64,000 bases of DNA from Salticus scenicus (GCA_963930645.1 OZ005648.1:194033304-194097303), one strand, 5' to 3'; numbered from the stretch's first letter, positions 23,182 through 35,880 are shown. Numbers and translations are program-made. The notes: generated by a model not told the origin, from the letters alone.

Positions 23182-23409
23182 CCCGTTACTAGTCGCTAGT
23201 TGGTAGATTTGCCGCCCATCCTTCAGTGTTGCCAGATTTTTTTATTCAATAGCCACCTAAAATTTTTAGAAGTAGCATTTGATATACATAAAACGCGAAT
23301 AAAATCGAAGAAACGTCGATCACATCACTTCTTAAAATTGTTGGAGGGAGTTAAATAAAAAGTGCTCAATTTGAAATAGGTGGCGCTGTCTATAGCGACT
23401 ACTAACGGG
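23182..23409. mobile_element. 228-bp piggyBac-type MITE
   Basis: The element runs CCCGTTACTAGTCGCTA...TAGCGACTACTAACGGG, so the 17-bp terminal inverted repeats differ at one base. It is flanked by TTAA on both sides (23178-23181 and 23410-23413). The TTAA duplication and CCC start are the piggyBac signature. No transposase frame is present. Confidence 0.85.
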
Positions 23410-23413
23410 TTAA

Positions 23414-24280
23414 ATGATCGCACAGGAGAACTACATGTATAACTGCGTAGTAGTATAGGAGCCCTTTGCTGATGTTTAAATTGCTGTTGCCGTTTTGGCG
23501 TTGAATTAAAATGGTTATCGTAATTGCGTGAATAAAAACGTTGGGGAAAACGTCCGAGGTACTTCGATACCAAATTTCAAATTTCGCCAAGAAGAATCTA
23601 TACTAAAGCTATGCCGTTGTTTCTAATATGCTTATTAGCTTTTGTGCGAAGAATTTCATTCGTGCCAAAAATTAACCATCTTCAAAAATCTAAATTTGAG
23701 GTATATGTTAAAATAGTTACAAAACAAAATTCATTCAAAACAAAAAAAAAAATTGTATTTTAACACACATATATATATATATATGTGTGTGTGTGTGTTT
23801 AAATAATTTTCGAGAAAATTTTTTATACTTAACATAATTATACTTAATAGCATATGTACGAAATTTTTGTAATATATTCTAAGACTGGGACTTTCTTAAT
23901 ATTAAAAACTCTAGCGTCCCTTTAAGAAATTTTTTATTCTTTCATATTTACTTGGAAAAATGAAATTATATATATATATATATATACATATATATGTATA
24001 TTTATTGAACTACAGCATTTTAACTACATCTGTGATTGCTTTTACGTTACTCATTACATCAAAGGATAATCCTTATATTTTTTATAGGAATTGGAAAATT
24101 GATATTTAGTATTAAAATAGATTACTGTATGTATTTTTACTTTATCTAATTAAATGTATCTAATATTTCGTTAATTACAGAGAATTTCTATGTCACGTTG
24201 AGAAACATTATTTCAAACATTATTTAATCCGGGTTTCAATTAATAATTTTTATGAGGCACCTTTTTTCTTTCTTATATCA
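23414..24280. other. AT-rich spacer
   Basis: No gene is recognised. The short minus-strand frames near 23402-23590 run into the MITE and have no family resemblance. (TA)n/(TG)n tracts occur at about 23766-23798 and 23967-24000. Confidence 0.5.
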
Positions 24281-24740
24281 CACTGAGGAAAAAATGTATA
24301 TACTACCTTCATTTAGAATAAATAAGTAGTCATTTTCTGATTTTCTAAAAGAGAAATATAGCTTTACAAGCTATGCACATAAAGTAAGGAAATAATCTGC
24401 ATAGACGGAATGATATAGACTCTCTAGTCTGTACTTTTTAAGACAGTTAAACTACATTATGAATCCTATGAATATTATGAATTTTTTGTATTGCGAGAAA
24501 TTTTTGATGGATTTACTAGAATTGTATATTAAACTTAAATTATATTTACTAAAACACGCTTCTTGTATTCATATTTATTTGCACAAATATTAAATAAGTT
24601 TGACGACGATAATATAAGAAAGCGGTCTAGAATTCTAATAGGGTGTTTTAGAACTCCCCAGCAAAGGAAACTGGGCTTTATACGAATGACATGGAACTAT
24701 TTTCTCTAGAGCTACAATTAAATCTCTATATGTCAGTAAT
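24281..24740 (+). mobile_element. CACTGAG-ended MITE, right end truncated
   Basis: It starts CACTGAGGAAAAAATG and matches the reverse complement of 35332-35825 through landmarks including AATAAGTAGTCATTTTCT, TATTGCGAGAAATTTT, AGAATTCTAATAGGG and GACATGGAACTATTTT. The right terminal repeat is missing after about 24740. No coding frame. Confidence 0.65.
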
Positions 24741-24767
24741 AAACAAGTTTTTATTTATTTATTTTTT

Positions 24768-25090
24768 ACTTTCTCTTACCCATAAGGTAGAGAAAGTATT
24801 GTTTCGGGGTCAAATTTTTGAACGCGAGATTTTGTTATATTTACACGTTTTGAGGTCCACTGAATACGAAAATCATGTTTTTAGCAAATGGTCGGTGTGT
24901 ATGTCTCTGTGTCTGTCTGTGTGTCTGCCTGTTATCAGCATATCTCAAAAACACATTATAGCAGAAAGTTCAAACTTGGTATTCTCAGTATGTATCATAT
25001 AGGGATGCTACAGTAAGCTTTTCGTTAAGATCAAGCAAATGGTTCATATACAGGGACAATCAAGAGAATTCTAATACATTACGTCTATGA
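24768..25090 (+). repeat. Relative of the ACTTTC hairpin-ended family
   Basis: It starts with a hairpin, ACTTTCTC...GAGAAAGT (24768-24797), followed by GTATTG, a segment with AACGCGAGATTTTGTTAT and CACGTTTTGAGGTCC, then a degenerate TGTCTG/TGTGTG tract (about 24894-24930), then TATCTCAAAAACACATTAT. The order matches the start of the 25423 element and the copy at 46660. The downstream tandem units of the 25423 element are absent. Confidence 0.65.
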
Positions 25091-25199
25091 GGGAATTTGC
25101 AGGTAAGTAGAGTTTAATGTCTATAGACTGCACTAAACCAAATGAAACGAATATATATTTTTTTGTAATAGAGATAGTTAACTGGGGAAAACAATTGTG

Positions 25200-25325
25200 T
25201 ATGTAGGAGCCTCGCCTCCTTCCCTGGGGGGGGGAAGGGAGCGAGGGGATTAAATTTTCATGAAAATTTACTCCTCGAGGGGATTAAATTTTCATGAAAA
25301 TTTACTCCTCGAGGGGAGGAAATTT
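25200..25325. repeat. Short direct repeat with internal palindrome
   Basis: A 39-bp unit containing AAATTTTCATGAAAATTT (itself a perfect palindrome) and ACTCCTCGAGGGG occurs twice (about 25234-25315), with a third partial start. A G9 run lies at about 25227-25235. Confidence 0.8.
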
Positions 25326-25422
25326 TCAAGATGGGTATCTTTCAAAAGAGCTTGCCAATATCTTTAAAACGAATGGTTCAACCATCGATCTGCGATAATT
25401 TAAAACAAAGTTATCGATTTTT

Positions 25423-26428
25423 ACTTTCCGAACACTATAGTGAGGAAAGTATTGTAATCATGTCAAAAATCCGAATTCGAGATTTTGATGTTTCTATACG
25501 TTTCGAGGTCCAACGAGTCCGTTTTCACTATTTTTACGATGATGTATGTATGTGTGTGTGTATGTATGTGTGTATGTATGTGTGTATGTATGTGTGTATG
25601 TCTGTGAGTGAACACGCTAGCGTCTAAACGCTTTGTTCGAACAAGCTGAAAGTTGGTACGTATATTGTAAGTCACCATAGTACGAACCCTATAGATTTTG
25701 GTGAATCTAGCACTTATAGTTTTTTTACAGGGACACAAAGAAAAATTCTTTATCATTATGGCCAAGGGACCAAAATCTTAAAAGTGCGATAGCATCTAAA
25801 CGCCTTATTCAATTGAGCAAAAACTTTATACACATATTATAGGTCACAGATACTCAATCTGTATAGATTTTGGAGAATATAGCACTTATAGTTTTTTTAC
25901 AGGGACACAAAGAAAAATTCTTTGCCAAATTTTTAAAAGTGTGATAGCGTCTAAACGCCTTATTAATCTCAGCAAAGAATTTGTACACATGTTATAGGTC
26001 ACATTTGAACCAACTGTATAGATTTTGGTGAATCTAGCACTTACAGTTTTTTTACAGGGACACAAAGAAATATTCTTTATCTTTATGGCCTATGAGACCA
26101 GCGATAGCATCTAAACGCCTTATTCAATTGAGCTGGAAAATTTGTATGAATATTATAAATCACTGTTGCACTAATTATAAGTATTTTGGTGAATCTAGCA
26201 TTTATAGATTTTTACAGGGACACAACGAAAAATTCTTTATCCTTATGATCTAAGGGCTCAAAGTTCAGTAGCGTTAAATAAAACCTCGTGTGATATATGG
26301 AGAAAAATACTCAAACACTCTGTTATGGTTTTCTCTTTTTTGTTTGTTTAGCAAATCCTCTTTCTTTATTTTATCTACAAAAATGTTAGTTACTCAATGT
26401 TCGGAAAGTCGAGTGGAGTCACTCCAGA
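25423..26428 (+). mobile_element. ACTTTCC hairpin-ended element, full copy
   Basis: The 5' end is a near-complete palindrome, ACTTTCC...CACTATAGTG...GGAAAGT (25423-25450). A segment similar to 24800-24890 follows, then a TGTA/TGTG tract (about 25543-25606), four tandem units of 155-172 bp, and a 3' region ending in inverted ACTTTCCGAACA and a hairpin TGGAGTcACTCCA (26414-26426) followed by a T run. ACTTTCCGAACA at both ends forms a short terminal inverted repeat. Short frames exist on both strands, but none resembles a known protein. A second copy in copy B (54298-55200, minus) interrupts sequence that is continuous in copy A, so the family has moved or been inserted. The mechanism and family are unknown to me. 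Confidence 0.7.
25620..26272 (+). repeat. Four tandem units of about 160 bp inside the ACTTTCC element
   Basis: Units start at GC(G/A)TCTAAACGC near 25620, 25792, 25947 and 26107. Each contains GTACACATATTATAGGTCAC (variants), TATAGATTTTGGTGAATC, TAGCACTTATAGTTTTTTTA and CAGGGACACAAAGAAAAATT. The copy at 54298-55200 has about three units, so unit number varies between copies. Confidence 0.85.
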
Positions 26429-28636
26429 TTTTTTTTTACTTTTAACGAAAAAAAAAAAAAAAAAAAAAAAGAAAAAAAAATCGTATTATTATTATTTTTT
26501 TTTTTAAATATAAAAGAGTATAAAATGAACTTTTTTGAATATTTGGTGTTATACTACTTCTCTAATATGGAAATCGGCTGAATTATCATAAAAGATAATT
26601 TTTATAAATAATAATTTTAATAAATTATTTTTTAAAAACGCAATTATTTTTTAATAACCGAATTAAATTCTATATAAATGTAGGTGCATTAATGAAACGG
26701 GCGCCTCACACATAACTAATTATCATATAAAACTCTTCAGAGGCATAATATGAATTGTTTAACACAGGTTTACATAACAGTACTCGTTATCTTACCTTTT
26801 AATCTGCAACCTGTATTTATAGTATTAAATTTCAGGGTAAGAGAAAGTCGTGTGAGTGACACACCAGATTATTTTAATTGAAGCATTGATTAACTGTTCA
26901 AAGCGAGTCACCGATATATATTTTTTAATAAAAAAATCTAATGAGCATAGAACTAATTCTTAAAAAATATAAATAAATAAATAGTAAGATGCATAATTAA
27001 AGATCACACGGTAATATAAAAATACAATGTTTGACACTAGTTCATGTTATTTATAATACTTAAAGATGTATTTTTTACTTAATTTTTCTTCCACCATAAG
27101 AGCTCTTACATTTTATCTTTTTCAATTTTTTTCTCGAATGTTATCTGATTATGATCAAATTTATGGTAAGTATTCTTAAATTTGGTAATGTTTTGCTATT
27201 ATATTTCATATTAATGCAGTTGAACGAAGTTATAAAATATATCTGCTAATAAATATGACGCTTTATCATTTATGTTTGAATAAAGCTGGAGATCTTCCAG
27301 CGGTAAAGAAAAAAAAGCGGTGGAATAAATAATAAGGTAATCGGACTCGAAAAATATATTTTATAATTTTATAACTATCACTTATGCAGATTTATTTAAC
27401 ATTTAAAAATACTTTTAGTGTTCTTTGTTTTAATAAAAAAAAAAATGATTTCTTTGTTAACTGTAAATATTTAGTTTAGTTTAAACGTATATAAGTATTT
27501 TGTTATACACTGAGTTCATACTTTTTCACCTTTTCAGGAAAAAAATAACTGTAGAGTTTTAAGATACATTTAAAATTGATAATTTAAAAATAAATGTGCA
27601 AAATACATTTCTCTGTCCTTTGTATTTCCGAAAAAAAGGAAAATTAAAGTAAGTTCATTTCAAGTTAAAAATATGATAATTATTTATTACATAAAAGTAC
27701 ATGTCTTCAGTTTTGAAAGTAAGGAAAAATGAACTCAGTGAAATAAATTCCACCATTATCATAATATATGTTACATTAAATCCTCCGACATTTTTTCTTT
27801 TTTTTCATGCGCTCATTTTCTTAAAATAATACTAATTTTCAAAACAAAGTTAATTTACTCTTCTTCTTTTTACATAATATATCCTTTTGACTTTTTTTTT
27901 TTTTATTACAAACTACCAAAAACAAAAGACGGAAATTTAGGCATCAATAGTAACAAAAATGTAATTTATTTGTATTCTTTATACAAATGCTTTGTTTGGA
28001 ACAACTATAATTTTTTATTTATAATTTTTATCCTACTTATTATTTTAGCTAAAACAACTAAATTTATGACTAGTTTTATTAATAGTTTTGAATAAATTCA
28101 AAACATAAGTATTATTAATTTTTAGAATAGAAAATATTCAATTTAGTAATTGCCGTCTGAATGATCTAACCAAAAGTGATAGTACATAAATAATTAAAAA
28201 AATTCCTTAATCAAGTAAAATCGATTTATTCATGATCTATAAAAACATTAATCAGATAAAAATAAACGAGAATTTTTAATTATCCTTGAACAATTTTTTA
28301 GACTGATAATTAAAAAAAAATAATCTTAATAACACATCTTTTATATTAAAAACGTTTATCATACATTATTGTATAATCCTTTTAAAAATATTAAGAGATA
28401 CATTTTCATTTACTAAAATGAAAAATTAATTAAACTTTTAGTTAGGCGTATTCAAAGTAAAGACAATGTTTCTATTTTCTACATAATTATTGTTAGAAAC
28501 TGTACAGTTAGTTTTGTGATAGAGAAAGTTGAAGTAATTAAATTTAGCTAGGACATGAATTTTTTAATTATGTTTTTGAACTTTAAAAAATAAAACGCAT
28601 TTTTAATATGTGCATTCTTTTTTAGAAAACTTTATC

Positions 28637-28699
<63 letters not shown>

Positions 28700-28964
28700 T
28701 GTATAATTACAAGCATATTATTATAATTTTTTTTAAGCAAAAATCCCTTTATTAACTGCAATTTTTAACATTTACTTTACTTTTATATTGTACTTTTTTC
28801 TACAGCTTTACTAAAAATTAAAAACAGTATCATTTTTTCTTATATAGCAATTTTCAAGAAAATTCAGAATTAAGAAAAAAAAGAAAAGAAAAGAAAAATG
28901 AAATGCACACTGTTGTGCATTCCTCTTTATTTAGAATCAGTAATTTGTGTAATAGTTAATCAAC
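26429..28964. other. AT-rich spacer
   Basis: No gene is recognised. It contains A/T homopolymers near 26445-26510 and a (TA)n array of about 29 repeats at 28641-28699. Confidence 0.55.
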
Positions 28965-29115
28965 AAATGAAGGGATTTCTCGAACTAAATGTATTTTGGA
29001 ACTATACAGATATGCGTATATTATTAAATTTCGAGAATAAAATATGGAAAAGAAAATTAAAACTCACCTAATATGAATCACTTGTAAAAGATCAGGGAAC
29101 TGAAAGTTTTAAATG
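28965..29115. repeat. Old dispersed repeat with an empty SINE site
   Basis: It matches 21555-21643 plus 21976-22060 through TTTTGGAACTATA(C/T)A, TATTATTAAATTT and AAATTAAAACTCACCTAATA. The SINE of 21644-21964 is absent at the corresponding TATATTATTAAATTT (about 29018-29032). Confidence 0.7.
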
Positions 29116-29880
29116 CATTTTATATTAATTACATTACATATTTTACATTAATTAAAATAATAATAATAATAGTAATAACATTGAAAATCGGGCATCGATA
29201 TGCATCAAAATAGGTCAAATTGGACCCTTATCTAAAATTAAGCGATCTGTCACTTGCCAACACAGCAACGTGCATTTACGCACTCACAACACACAGATAT
29301 CCTCTTTTATTGAAATAGATAAGGCTTGGGCGTACGAAATGAGTACTGACATGTATGCGTGGAACATATGCCATACACTTACCAGAAATAAGTTATTTTA
29401 CTGTATGGATATCGTGCATGGCTCATGAGGCTCATGAACTGTATTATTAAATTTGATGTATCATAAAAGTACCGTAATTTAACCGAAAACAACGAATATG
29501 ATACAAGTAATTTACTGTACTTGTACTATAAATTTATTCTTTGTTTTTTCACATATAGAACGACCTAGATGATTAAAAAAATATTTAATGTCGTTAATTA
29601 ATATCACTTATGCATTTCAGGTCATTTTTTAAAAAGACATTAAAGCAATAGTATTCTATTTTTTATGTATAATTCTTTTGCAGGTAGCTAATAACTAGAG
29701 TGGTATGAACTCTTACAACTTTGCTAACATTAAATCACACTTATTTATTAACTTTTATTATTACGAAAAATTTCAGCATTTCTTAGTTTTCTCCATTTAC
29801 AATAATCTAGTCTAAAACCAAGACTCTAAGATTTTTAACCTCTAAAAACGAAAATTGTAGTAATACAAACCTATATTGTC

Positions 29881-29911
<31 letters not shown>

Positions 29912-30156
29912 TTGTAAAACTTATATTTTTAGTTGAATTTTCTATGAAATTATGAATTTTGGTATCTATTAATCATTATAAAAACCATATTTAGAAACTA
30001 TTTCTTATTTTAAAGCAATATTTATTCTTGGAAATCTAAAATTAAAGGTTTCACAGGCTAAAAGAATGATCACAGAATTTTCAGTCATCAAGGAAAATTC
30101 ATCAAAGAAACCTTTATTAATTTTGATATTTTTTTTTGTAAAACCAATATTATTTT

Positions 30157-30192
<36 letters not shown>

Positions 30193-32037
30193 CATGATGA
30201 GCAGAAAGAAGGTCCTTTTTTTCGGGGGGGGGGGGGGGGGTGTACAAGTTCACTAAAATATTTAATGTAGCTGAATACCATTTTTTATACATGAGTTATC
30301 CTTCACATATTTTAATGTATTTTTGTATCAATACTATTTAATTTTGTTCCAAGAAAATGGTTCTACGTGAAAAAGTTATCGAACACACACACAAAAAAAG
30401 TAATAATATAATGTTTTTTCTATTAATATAAAGAGTTTATTTGTAATTAAATAATAATAATGATTATCATTATTTGCACCCATTACCCAAACATTATTAC
30501 AATAAATTCACGAGGAATCGACAGAGATTAAATAAGAATTCTGTCCAATTATGTGTTTGTTATTGTTCCATTGCTTATTCAATCGATCAATATGAATCGA
30601 AACATCTTCGTTTTCACTGTAATTACAAAGAGTCAAACATATTTTTCATTTAGGAAAGTCACATTAATTAAATGTTTTCTCGATCGTTTTTATTTCATAA
30701 TTTTAATTAAAGAATATGATTTTGTAATTGATCTATATCTTGAATCGATAAGGCCAAAGTAATTAATTAGAATGTTAACACACCAACAAAAGAGTATTTA
30801 AGTATTTTTTTTTTTTTTTTTTTTGGTTAATGGAAATAACATTGAGAATGCAGTTTTCATAATGGAAAAAATATATTATTTTTAAAAATTTTCCAAATCT
30901 ACTACGACGCTAAATTTAAAATTTCACCAAGAGGTTGTCTACTGAAACTGTTTCATTTCTTTAGCACGATTTTTCTCAATTTTATTTTAATTAATTAAAT
31001 ATATATATATATATATATAGCACAAATATTTTTTTTAAATAAATGAAATATATTTATTTATTTCTGGCATTAATTATTAAAATAAAAAATTAAAGTTAAA
31101 ATAGGTTTTAAATTTAACATATTTTAAACAAATTATCCGATTTAAATAAAAATACAGGTTAGCTAGATTTTGTCCTGAATAATAATTATACCAATTTTTT
31201 ATAAAAATCTAATAATTTGGACAGATGTAATGACAATCTTTCAGCAGATCTATTTAAGAATGAACGACGGTCGCCAATCGAACGATGAGCGGTGTTCTTT
31301 TTCTCCCCAATTCTCACACGAAGAAAACAACACGACGTCCTGTTAGCTTCATTGAAATTTGTAGTTGCGCCGAAGCCTTTTCTCATTCTTCACTAGACCA
31401 CTTTCAGATTTATATATTTAGATAAAAACAAAAATGTTTACGCATTCATTCAAGGTGATAGATAAAAATTGGTAATGGCATCATCTGAAGAAAGTAGTAG
31501 GATCTGTTGTACTAATTAAAACAAATGATGAAGAACACTTGTTTTTTAACTATTTTGATTTACAACTTAGAAATAGAAACAATGGGAAAGTAGACGTTTC
31601 AAAATAGATGTCTATGTGCATATAAATCCGCACAAAGGAATGAAGAACGCGCAGAACAAAAAATTAGAAAAAATATAGAGAATGAAGAAAAAGAAAACAA
31701 AATATTTTAAAATTAACATATAATGGGAATAGAAAATTGAAAGTGGAGAATTCATTAATAACGAATAGCTCATGCGTTTTGAAATACTGCGAGGCAAATA
31801 TTTAGCCAACGGTATCATTCAAAATTTAGAACAGTGATAGTAGATTAACAAAAACCTGTAAACATACTTAAAAACTTTGTTATAATTATAATTAAAACAT
31901 GAGTGTTTGACTTGTTGTAAAACTATTCAGAAAAAAGTTAGAAATATCTTTGCGCCAAAAGTTTCACGCGACAACGAATTTCCGTGAAATTTTGTAGCAA
32001 ATTAAAAATACATGATACCACAGACTTCTAATACGAA
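29116..32037. other. Mostly AT-rich spacer with one less AT-rich patch
   Basis: No gene is established. A patch at 31200-31405 is richer in GC and carries a 66-codon minus-strand frame (31386-31186, starting MRKGFGATTNF) with no recognised family. It could be an exon, but splice signals are ambiguous. An A tract (about 30160-30189) and an 18-base G run (30224-30241) sit close together and are likely prone to sequencing error. Confidence 0.4.
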
Positions 32038-32250
32038 CAGTCGGCAGCAAAAATATCCGAACACTAGCAAAAATTCCTTTGTAAACAAAATACACTTAAT
32101 ACGGTTTTGTTAAATAAATCCTTGTCAAATAATGCTCTTAGACTGACTAAGAACAGTATTCGACAAGGATTTATTTAATAAAATAGTACTGAGTGTACTT
32201 TTTGTACATAGGAATTTTTGCTAGTGCTCGAATACGTTTGTTGTCCACTG
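32038..32250. mobile_element. CAGTCGG-family palindromic MITE
   Basis: It starts CAGTCGGCAGCAAAAATATC and ends with the inverse, ...TTGTTGTCCACTG, followed by TA. The centre has the same AATAAATCCTTGTC inverted arms as the Helitron-borne copy. The left TA is lost (AA) and the ends have diverged, so this is an older copy. Confidence 0.88.
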
Positions 32251-35200
32251 TAAATTCAACAAATGATATTTTTCCATTGTTTAGATATCATAAACTAAGG
32301 AATTCCAATAATATTTACTTAGATTAGCAAAATAATACTTACTTAGATTCAGTATTGTGTTCTTCCTGCTAGCCTTCCAAAAACATACTATCTTTCAACA
32401 ATCACATCTGAATATTTTCATGCGTTTCTTTTAAATACATTAGCCAGAGAGGTATTTCATTTGTTTCACCATAAAACATCAAAAGTGAAAATACAGACAT
32501 CCAAGCGAGCACTAAATCTTATAAGCGAAAACTAAAACAAAACTACTTGTGGAACTCGCAAACCTAAGCTGTAATAAATCGACTGGCAATTTTTCTTCAA
32601 CAAACCAAATTCTTTCATTAACAATATATAATTTCTCCGAAAGCATCGTCGGCTAAACTAGACTCGAGTGGTATTTTTATTCTCAACAAACCCATACCTC
32701 CATAAACAACTTACGCTTATAATCTCAGAGCGATTTCGAGCATTTGAGAGAGGGAGGACTCACTACCTTACAATCTTTCCAAAAGTTAAAAAAATATTTT
32801 CATAAAATTAAAGAGTAGAATTCCTCTGCGAGTACTATTGAATATACTGTAGGAATCTAGGATATTATACTACATTTTAAAAGCGATTGTTTGACGAATT
32901 CTGCTTTTCAGAAAATTATAACACTTTAAAATAAATCTTAATTTCATGCCCATCTCATCCTTTAATATTTAATGTAATAAAAAATTATTATTTATTTAGG
33001 TACGAATTCATTTATTAACTGATCAATACATACGTATATATATATGAGCAATAAAATTATCAAATAAAGAAAGGTATACCATAAACAAGCAAAAAATAAA
33101 AATAAAAGAAGATAGTTTTTCCTATATAGATTTCTTTTATGAAAAGGATATTGAATGGTACAGTGAATTTTATCTGCTGAAAGTTTTTTGTTTGTTTGTT
33201 TGGTTGGTTTTTTGTAAATAAAGAGAAACTAAAATAGAAATGTTACTCTCTAAAACATATTTAGAAACAAGTCTTGTTGAAAATGTTTGAATATTTAATG
33301 CTTAGGGGGAATGTTTACATTCAAACGTGTAGAGAAAAATAATGTTTCTTTTTTCTTTTTTTTAATGCTAGTAAATAATACAAATTACAACTTTCATTTC
33401 ACAACAGTATTTCTTTCTTTTTTGCTCCATACTTTAAAATACGTTGAGTTTTTAATTTAGAATTAGGAAAAAGTAAAATAAAAAAAGAATCGAAAGTATA
33501 TTGCACAGTTTGATCAAAAATTTACAGCCTCAAAATTTTCAGATTATTGAATAGAGAAAAAAAAAAGGAAGAGAAAGAAACATTATGTATTGAGTAAAGT
33601 TCTTTTTTTGTCAATAAACAGCAATAATTAAATATTTCTTAGCAAAAATAAAGAAATAAAATAAAATAAAGAGTAAAATAATGGTGCTAAGAAGAGATGT
33701 GGCAAGTAGGGCATTATATGCTATTTGACAAAAAGGGTCCCCATAAGTAATACATAAATAAATAAACAGTAAAAAAAAAAATAGATGAAAGAAAAGTATA
33801 TTGTAAAAGCAACCGATTTTAATATTTAAAAAACGTTTGAGAAAGACCTATATTAGTATAAAATTATAAAAGTATATAAAAAAATATTTATAAAAATAGA
33901 CAAAGACTTTCGTAATATCGGAATACCTGGTAGCTAGTATGTGTTTATAGTGAGTTATATCGATTTTTGATAAGAAAAGCAAATATTAAAAAAAGCGTTC
34001 TCTCCATTGAGATTCAGCTTTTTTGTTGTGTTTAATTATCTCCGTCTACATATATTTATGTTTCCTTAAGAAAGGTATCAAATGTAATTCAATTAACATT
34101 AAATAAAGTAAAATTAATTATGAAACACATGAAATTATCAAAATATATTTTTACGTATATAGTATTTTGTATTCAGGGACATAAAAATGAACTTAAATGT
34201 ATTGCTGTCGATGGAGGATATACCTCGAAGTGCATTTTTTAATATCAATGAAGTGCATTTAATATATTGGCACCAGAAAAAAAATAATTGTTTAATTAAT
34301 TAATTCATTCACAATAATAAAAATAATAATATGCCACACGTTTAAGCGTCCTATTAAGACAACACATTATCATTAAAAAAAATCGCTTACGCTTGATAAA
34401 AAATATAAGCGCCGTTGGCGCATACATACACCAATAACATTTAACACATCTATCGCTGGAGATAAACTTTAAATCAATTAAACACAAAATACTTTAAACA
34501 TTTTTGTAAAAATCGTAAAAATATCATTAATTGCGATTTCGTGTACCTCTCTTTCTAATTGTTAGAAATAATATATAAATACTACAGTCGGCCTGACTTT
34601 TGCTCACCATTTCCATAGGACGTTTTTTCTGATTTACTATTGTAAAATTCCACTACAGTCCCCACAAATGTATTAACTTTTATACCGTCACACTGATGAC
34701 GATATGTTTAAAGCTACGGAATCAGCAGTATGTGAGTTTTGTATATTTTAATTTGGCGTACTATAAAATATTACTTTTAAATACAGTAGTATTCAAAAAT
34801 CTGGACTCAATCATCCTTGGAAAAGTGATTAAGATTATTTAAAATTTCTTTATTCTAAGAATTGAAAAAGTAATTATAGTATTTCTTTCATAATAAAAAA
34901 CATCATAGTATAAATTACACAGGTCTACATTTAAAATTTTAATTTGATAATTCTGACCGAGCTTCGTGTTTTTTGGAGTGCTGAAACCGAAAGAGAAACC
35001 AGTTTTTCTCTATCACGTATAGAATTTTGCCAGTGCAATATGTCTACTGAAATAACGTATTATGTAACTCTTCCACCTATATGATTATATAGGTGGAGTT
35101 TTAGAATGTAACCACAGCACTTTAAAATGTTAAAAAGAGGGGGAAAAGTCTGAAATCTATAAAAAAAAAAAAAAGCCTGGGGTGAAAACGAAAAAGACTC

Positions 35201-35331
35201 ACAATCTCAAATATGTGGAAAAAAAAGTCTAACACCGGAAGGAATAAAAAGGTCAAAATTGACTAGAAAATGTTATCGATGCTATCGTCGAGGGTTTCTT
35301 CGTCTCTCTTATTATGTCGATTTATGAACTA
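32251..35331. other. AT-rich spacer
   Basis: No gene is recognised. About 33610-33720 resembles 54150-54240 (ATTTCTTAGCAAAAATAAAG ... GTGCTAAGAAG), another dispersed repeat. A short perfect hairpin, CCACCTATAT-gatt-ATATAGGTGG, lies at about 35072-35096. Confidence 0.5.
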
Positions 35332-35784
35332 CACTGAGAAAAAATTCTGTAACTGATCTAGAATCTAAATTGTGGCTCTAAAAAAAAATAGTTCCATGCC
35401 ATCCTTATAAATTCTAGTCCCCTTAAAAAGCGAGTTCTAGAAGCCCCTATTAGAATTCTAAAATGTTTGCCTATATTCTCCAAGACAAAGTTATTTAAAA
35501 ATCTCTGCAAGTAAATGAGACTACAGGAGGCGGGTTTCCGCAACTATAATCTTGGTTTATTGCCCAATTTTAGAAAATCAAGCGAGAATTTCTCGCAATA
35601 TAAATGATTCAGAATATTTAGAGTATTCAGAATATTGTTACATCATCTAGAAATGTGTACACTAGAAATTCTCGATAATTTCGTCTATTCAGTTTATTGA
35701 TAGTTTATGCACATAGTTCGGAAATCTATATTTCTAGTTAAGGGATTTAGAAAATGGTCACTTATTCGTTCTAGAGAAAGGCGG

Positions 35785-35819
<35 letters not shown>

Positions 35820-35825
35820 TCAGTG
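35332..35825 (-). mobile_element. CACTGAG-ended MITE, complete
   Basis: Ends CACTGAGAAAAAATTCTG (left, after TA) and ...ATTCAGTG (right) form short inverted repeats. The interior matches 24281-24740 in reverse orientation. A (TA)n tract has expanded next to the right end (about 35785-35818). The minus-strand open frame within it (35358-35543) is not related to any family I know. Confidence 0.7.
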
Positions 35826-35840
35826 CATTATGAACTATTA

Positions 35841-35880
35841 TATGTTTCCATGATTAATTATAATTAATCATAGAAACATA
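35841..35880. repeat. 40-bp loopless palindrome
   Basis: TATGTTTC(C/T)ATGATTAATT and its reverse complement abut without a spacer, with one mismatched pair. It lies 15 bp beyond the CACTGAG MITE. Confidence 0.85.

Noticed and set aside
25331..25765. Plus- and minus-strand frames with VCMYVCMY or HTHIHTHI repeats
   Set aside because: They translate the TGTA/TGTG microsatellite of the ACTTTCC element. The leader frame is mentioned only as a hypothesis to test.
30224..30241. G18 run as a possible G-quadruplex
   Set aside because: A single homopolymer beside an A tract is most simply slippage or sequencing error, with no conserved partner.
31186..31386. 66-codon minus-strand frame in a GC-richer patch as a host exon
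   Set aside because: No recognised family, no clear splice sites and no neighbouring exon. Left as a note only.
32700..32790. Possible 5' exon with a GTAAGT donor on the minus strand
   Set aside because: Only a single consensus donor supports it; there is no coding frame or acceptor partner.
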